DNA of 64,000 bases from Tubulanus polymorphus (Eukaryota > Nemertea > Palaeonemertea > Tubulaniformes > Tubulanidae). The position numbers and the translations under genes are program-made. The notes beneath the pieces are model-generated. The model was given only the letters and a program-made list of their open reading frames with translations, ran no database searches and was not told where the DNA came from. Location of the stretch: positions 11,537,001-11,601,000 of the forward strand of contig NC_134025.1 of NCBI RefSeq assembly GCF_964204645.1, written 5' to 3'. The first letter of the stretch is position 1. Each line of letters starts with the position of its first letter. Shown piece after piece: positions 48,725 to 61,546 of the stretch.

Positions 48725-51700
48725 CTATACATCGCTGTCGACCATCAGCTCGCCGATCAAAATCGACAGTTCGCTGAACGACTGGCGCTGCTTCGGCGAC
48801 TGCGCCCAACACCGCAGCATGATCGCCGACACCTCTTCCGGACAGTTAGGAGGCAATTCCGACATCAGCTCACCCTGCTTGGCCAGTTTAACGATCTCAT
48901 CGTCCGTTTTACGGCGATAAGGAGTGTCGCCCAACGTGAACACTTCCCACATGAAAATACCGAATGTCCAAACGTCGGATTTCGTCGTGTATTCGTCGTC
49001 GTTGATCGACTCCGGCGCCAGCCAACGAAGTGGAACCAGGTTATTGTGTAATGTGTAATACTCTCCGGCGTAGACGTCGCGGCATAAGCCAAGATTGCTG
49101 ATCTTCAGATCGAGATTCGGCGAAAGCAAGACATTGCGCGCCGCCAAATCTTTGTGAATGAACCGATGACTGGCGAGGTTCTCCATGCCCATCGCGATCT
49201 GGCTGCACATCGATATTTTCTGGCCCAAGGTCAGCGGCGGGACCTTAACGTTGCGGCCATTGTCTTTTCTCATTGCACGTAGAAACTGTTTCAGATCTCC
49301 CTGTATAAGGATGAAAAATTAAAAAATAAGGTGAAAATAACGTTAATTTTCAAGTTACATCTTATGGAAAATGACAAAGTTAATTAACACTTTAATATTT
49401 TTGTCTCACAAAATGATGTATCGATGATGTAATTGAAATCAAGATGATTAAACAAGGAGTTAACATCACCTCTCCGCTACACGGCGCTAGTGTTACTAAG
49501 GATTGGGGTGGCCGGGGTTATACATTGTAGTTAGGTTAGGGAAAATCCCATCAGGGATATCAAAACAGCAGTCATCTGTATGCCAATGCTAATTTGAGTA
49601 GTTTATGGTAAAAGTAGACCTCATTACCCCTGCAAACAGGCCTAAAAAACTCAACACTTGAATCAACTGGATTACTGCTAACAAGATAGTTTGATTATTC
49701 ATAACTCACCCATTCGCAATATTCAAGTATCATAAACTGGGGTTCGGTTTCGCGACACGTGCCCAACAGTTTCACGACGAAGTCACTGTCTATTTTGTTG
49801 AACATGTCGATCTGTTTACGGAAGTCGAACTGATGCATTTCATCTTTACTAAGCAACGATTTCACGACAACTAGAGTATCGCTTTCAGCTTCGCAGATGC
49901 CGTGAGCTCTCGCGAGGAATACGTCACCAAATTCACCTTTCCCTGATGTAAAAGAACGAAATTAAAAATTATCAATCAGGTACGCACTATACTCAACGAG
50001 ACAATGAGAGCAACGAGTCTGTTCCCAATATTTTTGCAAATCTAACAAATAGTAAAACCAGTCTTACAGTCCAATATTTTTGGACTTATCTCAATACACT
50101 TTGGAACTGAGTTTGGAGGTCTTAATCGCCTGCATGTAACATTTGATTTCTCATTCACGTTTTTAAACTTTTCCTTCTAATAATTTCAATATCAGATGCA
50201 GCAGATCCCCTAATCCGTATCATTTTGACATGGCGAATGCTACCAATCCAGGAATTGACTGAATATTAGACCTACTGATTCAGTTCAGATGCAGCAATTA
50301 TCAATATCTCAGACGCTTTTACAAAATAAAAGCAATAATGGCTGGACCTCCCAACTATTGACCATCTATGTGCCATAGGTACAAATGCATATAAATTCTA
50401 AACCTACAGAATTTGAGAACTCTTACCTAACATTCCTAGTGTTTGAAGATTATGCCTGGGGAATTGCATATCATCGACGCCATGTCCGCCATTTCGGTTC
50501 GGATACGAGAAATTCGAACTGAGCATCGACCGAGCGTCACTATCAGTTTTTATTCCTTCTTTGTCTTTATCGACTAACTCCTGTTGTTCCCTAGTAGCTG
50601 TGCCATTCTCTACCATTTCTATGAAGAGATATGAAAATCATTCTTTTACTGTATTCCAATTCTACTTATGGCTCATCGAAATTGTACATTTCTTGATTTC
50701 TTCAGCAAATTATAAATGAGAATTTATTCATCTTGTTCAACGATACGAAAATTCACACATTCATTGACAAATACAAGGTATCTCATACTTCCAGTTCTGC
50801 CAACATTGCCACTACAAGTTACCCTGTAGCCTTGTTCAATCTAAAAAAGCAATCTACCAGGTGGTACCGGTAAGTAGATATTATGAATTTACCATTAGTG
50901 TAACGACTTTTTCTTTTGTTCCGCGAACGCAAGACACGTAGACTACAGTACACTGTTAAACCGATCACCAAACCCAGGTAGGCCACGGCACTACAAACAG
51001 CGATGACGACCGTTTTCATCATGCTGAATCCTTCCTCATTGCGTTTCTGGCTGTCTCTGATGTACTGGTCAGAACCTGAAAAACAATCCACAACCGATGC
51101 AGACCAAAAATATATGTATACAGAGTTGTAAATTTAAGTGAACAGTTCACTTTACTGTAGAATGATGTCCGAAATCAGATAAGTTCCAACACACATGAAC
51201 TTAAGATATGCAACTTGAACCACTGGTTAGAATCTGCTAAGAATGTTCAAAATGAAAGATTGAACCTACCAGCGACTTCAAGGAAGATCTCTTCACGTTC
51301 AAAGCCACCACTGTTTCCCGCTGTACAGCCATAGCGCCCTCTATCTTCTCGAAAGATCTGTTTGACATACAACGATCCATTGTTGAGAACCTACAGCAGA
51401 AAAATACTGCATAAAGAATAGTAGGTCTTCATAGAATACTAATAAGAAACTACTTTCAAAAGTAGTTTTCATCAAGTATTAGTACCGAAGTAAGCCAAGG
51501 TGGCTGCCTACATACAAATTTACTTATGAAATCAATGTATCGACCATATCTTTACAGAAAGGTCTAAAAATGAAGCGTGGTTTGTGGCAAAGACCAACCT
51601 TAAATCTTTCACGATCAAATGCATTGACTTGGCTGTTTTTATCCCATTGAATAGTGGGTGTCGGGTCTCCGATAGCCACGCAGTCTAACAGTACTTCGTA

Positions 51701-54369
51701 ACCTTCATAGGCAGTAGTGTTGTGTGGCTTGATCTTAAACTTCGGTTTCACTGAAAAAAGACCAGATACCGTACATGCAAACTATTTAGATTTTATATCG
51801 ATAATCCCATCACCAATTTGCCTTCTTTCGAAGATGAGCAACTATAAAGGAAGACTACTTATGTTATTTCTTCGGTCGTACTAACAATGGAATATCTATA
51901 ACGAGCGATACGAAACTTAATCAACTTACCAACAACAGCCACCTCAATCGTAACATTAATCATTCCTTGAGTTGGATTTTTTGCAGTACACGTGTAGAAC
52001 CCGGCATCGCTCGACATGACCTCTTTGAAGTTCAGTATGCCTTTTTTGTCGGTAACATGCGGTGGAAAATCCACGTAACCAATACGCATCCATTTGACGG
52101 TCGGTTTGATTTCGCCCTCAGCCATACAATGTATCTTCGAATGCGAGCCTAGTTCGAGTTTCGTATTGACCGGCGATGGCTTGAATTTCAGTTTCGCTGA
52201 AACAAAATAGCAATAATCATAATGATAATAATCGTGTTTACTTCTATATAGTGCCGATCTCTTTACAGACTTGTAACACTTTACAAAAAACATACAAAAC
52301 TTGATGAAATAATTTGAAAAAGCTACATAAAATTTAGATTCTATTGTAAAGTTAGGCGGAGAAAGTGGTGCCCATATGAGAGAAGTTATAATGAATGATT
52401 TATTTACTTATAATATGTACATCATAAACATTATTTCTTTAGATATAATTTCATAGATAGATAGGTACATGAATAGGAAGGACAACCCCAAGATAACCCC
52501 AAGCCCTAGGGGCTGTGCCCTGTATAGAAGCCTTTTTAAAAGAATTCTCAGGGACAGTAGAAGAGAGGTGATAACAACATACTTGTGACACTAAGCTTAG
52601 CATTGCTGGATGTAACAGGTGTATGTCCACTAGTGTTCACGAAACAGGCATAATTTCCTTCATCCGACAAGTAGACATTGTTGATTTTCAAAGTTCCCAA
52701 CGCTTCATTGACGATGAATCTTGGATGTGGCTGCAAAAAAGTATTCGATATGAACAAATATGAAATCTTTGGTGTTTAACGATTAGCTTTCTTGAGCAGA
52801 GTCAGGCCAGCAATCAATTATCAGCAAAGAAACTATCAATCGTTTGATCGTTTGTTAACTATCATGAAAATAATACTTTAATATGGATATGGGAAAGATT
52901 CCATAATGATCCTACATTTTGTTATTCAGCATCCATTTCAGAATTCAGAATTCATTTTTCTGAGGTTAAGTGAAATTGGAAAGTGAAAGGAAGGAAACAG
53001 AGGTGGTTCGAGCATGTGGTCTGCTCCAAGGGAACACCGGCAAATACCGTCCTACAAGGAATGGCCGAAGGGAACCGCAAGAGAGGGCACCCACCCTATC
53101 TGCTCCTGAACAGGCCTGCAAACTGGCACACTAACACACTTGGCGGAATAGCGACTTCAGTGGAGGCTGCTTGCGAAATATATTTGTGCTGCCCATGGCA
53201 GTTGGAAGTGAGAGGATGATGATGATGATGAAAGTGAAATGCATTCATATATTAAACTACCTGGTATTTCCATTCAGAGTAATTTGCCATGAGGAATAAG
53301 TTTGTTTGAAACGGGACCAAAAATTAGTAGGTCCGATTTTGAGATATTCAAGCGACTCACGCGTATAATTCTGTAACATTTACCTCTAAATGAATTCCGT
53401 TCTTGATCCAAGTGATCCGAGTCACCGGATACCTCGAACCTTGTATCTTACAACTCATGCTCGCCGACTGACCCTCCAGCACGAAGCTGGGCTTCGGTCC
53501 AATGACGATAACTGGTGCCACTGTAAAATGTAAAAAATGCTTTAACATTATATATACGTACATTTGTAATACATCAGCTTGAAAAAAAATCATTCATTCC
53601 AAGGGCAGATCCAGGGGGGTAATAGGGGATTAGTCCCCACCTAAATTGTTTGAGGTGCCCTGAAACCCTAAATTTTTTTAGGTGCCCTCAAAATCTATAA
53701 GAAATAAGTGATTTTTTTAGGTACCCTGAAAAATTTTGGGAAAAATTTTTCATAATAAGTGGAAACTCCAGTCATTCAAATAGCTTTGGTATTGATTATA
53801 CCGTAATGGGTCATTCTACAAATTCCTTCAAAATTGTTTATCTCAAGTGGATTAGCATTGCACTGATAATAGGTTGCAAAATGAGTCGAGAGTCGCTTAA
53901 ATCTTTTTCAGAGAACCCAAATGGCCCTCAAGAACTCTACTGATCTGTGTATCGGGCGTAAATTGTTTTGGCAAGGACGATTCGAAGAAAATCACCGAGT
54001 CTCCTATGATCGATGACTTTATTTATATCAAACTCTAATCTGCATACACGTACTTTCTTCCGGAGTTGCAGCGACTGTGGAAGTGGCAACCGTATACGAG
54101 AAACCATCATTCCATCGATAATACGACGCATTACGCCGACACAATGACACGATAGACGTCGCGTTTTCGAGGCTACATCGATTTACATACGTCAAATATT
54201 ACCTGAAACTTCGATCCAGACGGCCGTGCTCATTTCGCCGGCCAGATTCGTAGCGACGCAGCTGTAATTTCCGGAGTCGTTCGGCTGAGCGTTCACGATA
54301 CGCAGTTTCGTGCCTTCGACGCGAATCCGTCCCGTTGTCTGGACGATGTTACCTTTCGGATCTTTCCAG
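48725..54369 (-). CDS. PTK7: PTK7 / off-track pseudokinase receptor, 3' part (10 exons), 5' end missing
   Basis: PTK7 is a plasma-membrane Wnt/planar-polarity co-receptor with Ig domains and a catalytically dead kinase. Exons in transcript order: 54369-54203, 53520-53384, 52730-52583, 52196-51930, 51750-51599, 51390-51270, 51075-50893, 50618-50427, 49942-49710, 49300-48725; all GT-AG with matching phases, about 725 codons. They encode the second half of one Ig domain (SGNYSC), three complete Ig domains, a transmembrane helix (VVIAVCSAVAYLGLVIGLTV) with a basic stop-transfer, a juxtamembrane segment with MQFPRHNLQTLG as in vertebrate PTK7, and the kinase domain. Kinase residues: glycine loop GKGEFG, VVVK lysine, HKDLAARN loop intact, but NLG replaces DFG. 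The C terminus is VDSDV. Vertebrate PTK7 has seven Ig domains, so the signal peptide and roughly three and a half Ig domains are missing, probably beyond 64000. The acceptor before 54369 proves an upstream exon. Confidence 0.95.
52983..53232 (+). mobile_element. 5'-truncated RTE-like LINE 3' tail in a PTK7 intron
   Basis: A frame (about 52983-53219) encodes QRWFEHVVCSKGTPANTVLQG and GNRKRGHPP, the tail motif found after the reverse transcriptase of many invertebrate non-LTR elements. It is followed directly by a (GAT)n run at 53216-53231, as expected at an RTE-type 3' end. It lies antisense to PTK7, between the exons at 52583-52730 and 53384-53520. The rest of the element is absent. Confidence 0.7.
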
Positions 54370-54483
54370 CTGAAAACAACAAGAAAAACGGTCAGATTAG
54401 AATAAGTACGGCTTCGTTGGCCCTTAGCATCTCATATTTGAGAATCGACGTTCAATTTCACGACAGACGTTGAATTCAGAATA

Positions 54484-55045
54484 AAGAAACATGTCACATT
54501 AATAAAGAATCTATCCATCTTAAGGTAAGGGCACATGAGCGTATTTGTTTCGCCTGATCGCTGCGAATTTGTAAATCGCCCGAAAAATTCAGCTGTGTGG
54601 CCGTCCACGGCGATGGCAATTTCGTCAGCCGACTCAATCACCCGGCAATTAAAACATGTTTGATATTTTCGCCAGATTATTGACGCCGGTGATCCATTTT
54701 TATCAACCTATAGGATGCTTTGTTGATATCACATCATTTATTAACCGTCTTCCATTCATTTGCGTACGCTGTCAGAATTTGATCGTTTGAAGGTTTGATC
54801 GCTCGTCTGCTCATGTGCCCCCCTAGCTTTATCGGTATATATCGATTTCAACTTTTTATAGAAACTGGGCCTTCGAAAAGATTCAGCCGGATACGAAATC
54901 AAATCATAAATATAGCATCGGAAAATATAAAATTGAATCGTATCCAATCATCGACGAGTGATTCGCTGATCAGTATTGGATTCCTGACATATCTGCAGTG
55001 TACACATCTGTAGAGTACTTCAGTACTCTACGGAAATCATGGATT
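54484..55045. repeat. Duplicated non-coding segment, copy 1 (split by a MITE)
   Basis: The parts 54484-54522 and 54829-55045 match 56479-56741 in the same orientation over about 250 bases. Shared blocks include GAATCGTATCCAATCATCGA and GGATTCCTGACATATCTG. The Harbinger-like element interrupts this copy only. No reading frame is conserved between copies. Confidence 0.75.
54523..54828. mobile_element. Harbinger-like MITE, copy 1
   Basis: A 306-bp element with ends AGGTAAGGGCACATGAGCG and, read inverted, AGCTAGGGGGGCACATGAGC. It is flanked by TTA at 54520-54522 and 54829-54831. The pre-insertion sequence is preserved in a paralogous segment near 56510-56535, where the element is absent. A 3-bp TTA duplication and GGGC-rich ends fit PIF/Harbinger. 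It lies upstream of the first PTK7 exon seen, probably in a PTK7 intron. Confidence 0.8.
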
Positions 55046-55839
55046 CTCTCAGAATGCCCACAACTCGAACTAAATAAGTCCGGCGCCCGAATTTCGAGAC
55101 AGCTCGATCGTCGCTAGAATATCGCATCGAAAACCTTCCCGGACTTGAAACGATTTCATTGCTTAAGGTTAATTCTGCGGCTAAATTCAATTCATTCTAG
55201 AGACAAAGCAAATTGGAAACCGCTTGAAAGCACTCGCAGATATTGCTTTCATCAAACGCTTCGTCGAAATATAATTAATTCCCGTTCGTTTTGGAACGAA
55301 GAAAAAATGCATACGCAAACGTTAGGAGAATTTCAGATGGTTAAACCCGCATCTGTCTTTGATCAGTTGTTTTTCCTGTGATTCGAGAACTTGTCTTTGT
55401 TTGAATATTATAGACACTAAATTTGATTAACAACAAACAAATGATCTAATAACCAGTGCCAGTTTTATGTGCTTTCCAACAAATATTTCACGTAAGAGGG
55501 GATTGTTTACCTCACAAATCAATTTAATATCAACTGAATTAATGAAAGAATTTACCAACTGTACTCGTTCAGTACAATCCAGTTCGTGCACTAAGATCAT
55601 CATCTCAAAATTCGTCTCCAGCCCATTACAACCTAAGTACTTTTGGTGGACGTTCATTTACTGTAGTTGCTGCGTCCCTTTGGAATAACATTGATAACCA
55701 CCTGCGTAATATTCACGATGTCAACCAGTTTAAACGTTCACTAAAACATCTACTCTTTCAACGTGCCTATACTTAGTGACTATGAACCATTGCAGTGCGC
55801 CGGTGAACTTATCTTTTAAGAAACAGGTGCCTTATAAAT

Positions 55840-55865
55840 GTTTATTATTATTATTATTATTATTA
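55840..55865. repeat. (TTA)n microsatellite
   Basis: About eight TTA units just before a stretch rich in CGAACTA / TAGTCG inverted motifs (55930-56120). Confidence 0.85.
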
Positions 55866-56189
55866 ACTGTAAACTTTTAGGTGACTTATAGGCCCAGCTG
55901 GTTGGGTGAACTTCGGTTATCGGAGTTAGACGACTATAGTCGAACTAAACGAAACCGAATGTCCTATAGTCGGAACTATGGTCCGGAAATGGTCGACCAC
56001 GGGATTGAGCACGCTCGCTGTAGTTCCGACCCATTTCCAAGATGGCCTACACTGTGGAATACGTTACGACCGAACTATAGCGCCTTCGGATATTAGTTCC
56101 GACCACTAGTCGACTAGCTATGAAAACCGAAGTTGGCCCAGGGTGTTGAAATTTTTATATTCAAAATAATGGGATACCCGAGGGAATGT

Positions 56190-56465
56190 GCCAGTATCGC
56201 TAGTGGCACTGGGTAACCGCGCTTCAATTTCTTCTACATTTCCATCAAATTCTAATGAACTTATTTGATTATGAAATCAATTATCAGCGAAATCTATACC
56301 ATACACTGAGTGAGAAAGGGAATGTTATATCTATCCGATGACTCGTTTGATAATTTTCGGATTTGGAAAACGATCAAGTTGAAATTTCATAAAAAACGAA
56401 CTAATTTTCGCTACAAATGACCCAGTGTTTTGTTGCGCCATCTGGTGTTACCGGTATCCCATCAC
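56190..56465. repeat. Element D, second copy without the nested foldback
   Basis: It shares CGCTAGTGGCACTGGGTAACC, TTCAATTTCTTCTACATTTC and CCATACACTGAGTGAGAAAG with 1276-2135 in the same orientation. It directly precedes duplicated segment copy 2. Confidence 0.65.
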
Positions 56466-56478
56466 AAATTGATATCGT

Positions 56479-56741
56479 ATAGAAACATGTCACGTTAATA
56501 AAAAATCTATCTATCTATCTTATCGATCTAAATCTAATTCAACTTTTTGGCCCAACACTGGGCCTTCAAAAATAATCTAGCCGGATGCGAAATCGAATCA
56601 TAAATGTAGCATCGGAAAACATAAAAATTGAATCGTATCCAATCATCGACGAGTGATTCACTGACCAGTATCGGATTCCTGACATATCTGTAGCATGCAC
56701 AAGTACGTCGGTACTACTACAGAAATCGCGGATTCTCTCTC
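56479..56741. repeat. Duplicated non-coding segment, copy 2 (uninterrupted)
   Basis: Direct-orientation counterpart of the segment at 54484-55045, lacking the 306-bp insertion. It ends in a GATTCTCTC block in both copies. It may be a dispersed repeat family or a local duplication. Confidence 0.75.
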
Positions 56742-57721
56742 CTCCCGGAAAACCGTAGTTTCAGAAAGCATTGATTCATCGACATTTTTCAGATGAAATC
56801 ATCGCGGTCAGAAAAGACATTCATCATTTTCCGTCTGAAAGCCGTTTGGTGTATTTACCCGACAGTTACACAAACGGATGGCATACGCGCGTAAGAGGCA
56901 ACTTTCCCCACCCCGTTAGTCGGCCAGTGAAAAGAACCTGTCATCCCTGAATCTGGAACTACTTGAGACAGGTGTAATGCAGCAGCATCTCTTCAATAAA
57001 TCCATACTCATAACGCCCCAGCTGCTGTCTGGCTGCTGTAGTTCACCGTATAAAACAGGTAGAATATTATTGCAGAGCGATCCATTATCCGTGCCTCTCG
57101 ATAATCATGTATATACGTCGATGCGATGTCTCAATCTCGGACTGAACTGAGATTTAACCTTTGGCATAGCGGCAACGAAGATACCCTAGTGATCCCGATT
57201 ATTATAGATTTGATATTTCTTTTCTGCGGGTTAAAGGATTGACAAAACATTATTTACAGTCTAACTGTAAATAAAGGATCACCATTGAATGAATGCATTT
57301 TACTGCTCAATAGATATTACGTGATGTACATAGTTACAATATGGAATGCTATTTATCGAGAGGAAAACCTGGTTTATGATTATAACTTCCGTTAGTTATA
57401 ACATGTCTGCTTCACCAGTGATACAATATGACAAATTTTGTCGGTTCTAAATTGTACAATACTCCTGACTTTTTGGTCATTTAATCGAAGGCAGTCGATA
57501 ACATCATTTTAATAGACTTTGAACAAAATTTACTGACATCGGGAACTCAAAATTTCGACCCAAGACTGCGGGCGGCAGATGATCGAGGGTTGTACACAAT
57601 ATGTAGGTCTGCGTCATATAACCAACTACATCCCTATCTCTTTATCCATCATAATTCTACTAACAACAAAACAATGATCTCAAAATCTACCAATACCCGT
57701 ACCGAATCTTTCCCATTAGCT

Positions 57722-57942
57722 CAGGGCTACCAACCCCTGAAAAGTGCTATCAGTAACAAATTGAATTTTTTTCCGGTAACATTTCATTTGAAACATGAAA
57801 GAAAACGTTCAAATTAATCAGTAATCAACAGTAAGACCCTAAGTAACATCTTTCATATTTCTGTATACATCCAACAAAAAATCAGTATTTCTTTTTATAA
57901 AATAGTTACAAATATTAAAATCAGGAATAGTTGGCAGCTCTG
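57722..57942. mobile_element. Family A element, copy 4, inverted
   Basis: A 221-bp copy in the opposite orientation to the three RAR copies, with ends CAGGGCTACCAACC and AGTTGGCAGCTCTG. It is flanked by a perfect 6-bp duplication TTAGCT at 57716-57721 and 57943-57948. Confidence 0.88.
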
Positions 57943-60233
57943 TTAGCTGTACCGATAAGTTTTAGCAAAAGAAATTCAACTTAACAAAGGGATGCTTTAA
58001 TATGATGGCTAATAGATTTTTCCCACGCAGATGAGTTTGAATATAGAAATATAGACATTTTTGCAGAACTGTTACCTAAATAATGTGCCTTTAAATATTT
58101 GGCAAATAGACAAACTAATTTTCTAGTAGGCAGTATTCTGTTGGAGAATCTATCCGTTCAAAAACTTCAACAACGCCCAAAATTTATCGATGAAAAAACA
58201 TTTTCATGTGACATGAAGTTCTCAAAGTCAAAATGGTGAAAATTGAAAAGATATTCATGTTGACAAGTAGTCACATCCTATATTACAGTAAGACTAATAT
58301 CGGAGATAGATTAATTCATTCCAATTAGGAAGATTAATTTGAAATTTAATAACTGAATATTCAACATTGTACTGATTCGATTAACACTCATAACTGGCAC
58401 GTGTTGTTGGCTTATATAGTAGGGGTATCGATGTATTATTGATTATCATAGAACTTCGACGATCATCAAATATCCATCATAATCTCATTAAGCCAGTTGC
58501 TTATTATATTTCAATATCGATAAGAATTCTGAACGTTACTGGAAAAGCGTAACACCAGATGGCGTGACTGATAGTCGGTCTTATTGTATATTTCATAGCC
58601 TCCCACTGTGTACCATAGAAATGGTTGGAGTGTAAATAAAATCCTTACCCTTATGTTAGTCCAAATTGGTTAGTATTATTCAACTATGAACTGGATTTTC
58701 AGGCTCTAGAATCCAGAAATCATCTATCATACTTTCTACTTTGATAATTGACCTGGTATACTTAAGTTTGCATGATTTAAAAATTGAAATATTGGAGAAA
58801 TTCAGAATGGGAAAAATGCTGACAAACCTGGCCCAAGCACATGGGAGCATTGACACTGTAGGTCGACACTGTAGGTCTAGCATTAAGAAGCCTTGCAGGG
58901 TGGTTCAGGATCTTTCAAGTGAACATCCAAGTCAGTTATGTTGTTATGCTAGTTAATATATTGATTCATCTTCTGTAGATGAAAGCTTCAGAAAATCGAC
59001 ACATTTAAAAAGGATTTGTCAAAAGGAAAGTTTACCGGGGTAAAAAGGGCCGAAGAATAGAGAGAATAACGTGGTTCGGCCGAATGGATGAATTCTCACA
59101 TTCTGGCTACCAATCTGAATATACTAACATCATACAAGTCATACGACTACAATCGAATATTTAGTCATATAGCTCAACTTCAATATCAATCTGGTTAAAG
59201 GAGTTTGGATGAGAAGTTGTAATTTACGACCGGGTGCCATCTCTCCCCGATACTATGCTCACAAGCAGACTGTAAACAACACGTAGATTATATCGAAATC
59301 CGTATCGGTTCTATCCGGATTAAACGGATTCGACCGTACTTAAACCGTAATAACGGAACTTCAAGCCGACTGGAAATCTTCGTTCGAAAGTTTAAAATCT
59401 CATCAGTCTCCGTAGTCATCAATTTCATCTTGGCAGTCGGTAATTGAAGAACTTTTTTCGCGCATGAAATTGATGATTGAATAACGCGTTCAAAGCAGAG
59501 TCGAAAAAAGAAAAAAAACCAAACTCATTTTTCATTTTAAAACGCGGTCGATTCGCGATCTCCGCGAGTTAAGTAAAATCGACTATGACCGGGGTTAAGT
59601 AAACTCATGTTTCAATAATCTTTGATGTGGCGATGCGTATAAAATTACGCAGATTATCGAGAGTTGTTTACGAGTGCTAGTACATTCGAGATTAGCACTC
59701 TCCACAAATCGAAGTCTTATTCGTGTTCAGAGACTCCGCGTGGACATTACAGCTAATAATCGGGCGCGGCTTTGATGTTTCGCGGGATCGCCACTTTTTC
59801 GAACGCCGACTAGCTAGGGGATATATATATATAGCTCCATATATCAAGAGATTTTCGAATATCAGGCCCGTCTTGAGCGGTGACGGCGGCCAACGCTGCG
59901 TGCGACATCACAGGAGACGATTATGATTAATAGCCAGTAATGCATTATCCGTCAAGAAATAATAAATGTAACGAAAACGTCGCGACGTTGATAAATCGTC
60001 GCGGCCTCTCTCTCTTCGTCATTCGTCCCCGGAGACACGAGCAACAAAGATTTCGCCACGCTGCTGGTGGTGGTGGTGCATTGGTGCCTTCGTCGCGCGT
60101 TCATCCCTATCAAGGATTGGGTTTGCGTGTCCACCCGCCGGGGATCGTGATCGCGTTTAAAGATCACCGATATGAGTTCCACCAAACCAAAACTTTCAAA
60201 ATTCGAGGCATATCAAAAATCAACCCAGCATTA

Positions 60234-60413
60234 TACAGTGAGCCCCCCCCCCAGATATACCGCCCTCCCATTTATCGCCACCCTCGCCTACCGCAAGGTT
60301 TTCTCAATGTACATCTCAATACAAATACATAGTAAAACATCCCGAATATACCGCCATACTATCTATACCGCCATAGCGGTATATCGGGGGGGGGGGGGGG
60401 GGTGTTGACTGTA
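60234..60413. mobile_element. Tc1/pogo-type MITE with TA duplication
   Basis: A 180-bp element bounded by TA on both sides. Ends read CAGTGAGCCCCC and, inverted, CAGTCAACACCCCC followed by GATATACCGC. The interior repeats ATACCGCC. A 17-base G run forms part of the right end. CAGT termini at TA fit the pogo/Tc1 superfamily. Confidence 0.7.
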
Positions 60414-61546
60414 GCACTTACTCAAGAAAGACATTTCGAAAATCTAATTGATAATACAGCCAAATATAAATTTGCGAGATTGCAGATTGAAGACAGTTTC
60501 AAGGAACCATTATAATCAGCAAGGAGTTGTGGGGGAATTGATTGAATCGGGTTTTTCTATACCTCATCAAGAACTGAGCTAAACCATCAATCAATCTATC
60601 CAGAGGCCCAGATATACCGATATGGCTGTTGCGCTCACTTCCAATACTTTGGAAAAGTATTTCATTGAAATTTTGAGAAAAAAAATGGAAAGGATAAAAG
60701 CGAATAACTGCTAGTAAAAAATTGCAGACGCTGGAATCCTCACATGCCGCAGTTGTTTTCATTGTGGCATGTTTTCAGTATCTAATAGAACGAAAAAATG
60801 TACGTATCGACTGCAAAACCAAATCAAAGAAAAATTCTATTGAGTTGAAAATAACTATGACGTAAAAACCAATATATATATATAGCTTAAAATATATGGT
60901 CGACATTGAAAGAAGGTCATCACACCCGTTAACAACCCGACTGAGCCTGCGTATCAATAACCACTTGTCTTAGCTGCCAGGTTTCTATATATATATACAT
61001 ATATATTAGTATATAGATATCAATATCATAATAGCAAGTTCTCTGTTGATAGTGTCGTATCCGAAGACCAACTTTTTTTTCAGCCTTAAAAAGTTACGGC
61101 TTCGATGGGTCAATAATGTAAGCACTCGCTGCATATTTATCGCGATTATCACACTTGGAAAAAACAGGGCGATCGACGTCAATAGAAATTACGATATCAC
61201 AACTCAGGCGGCTGCGGCGCAAAAACGCAAGACGAAACTGTATACAAACAAATCTACGATCGGATCGATGGAATTTTTCTTTTAAGTCACTGTCTTATCT
61301 GCGCGGTGTAACCCTCGTCTAATATCGATGATCAGGCGATTCACGCACGAAATGTTGAATAAGGAAAAAATATATTTCACGAATACGAGCTGCTCGATGG
61401 TATTTAGATATGTTATAGGTTTAGGCATTCAGTGTCCTCTACGAAATCGTCTCTACATATCTTCTTATCTCTGAACTCCAGGTGGAATGACCACGATATC
61501 GCCGCGATCCTGATAGTTAACCGTGCAATTTTTACAGAATGGTTTT

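Noticed and set aside
53937-54131. Minus-strand frame just downstream of the first visible PTK7 exon as an additional Ig exon
   Set aside because: No Ig cysteine or tryptophan pattern, and the flanking exons join in phase without it.
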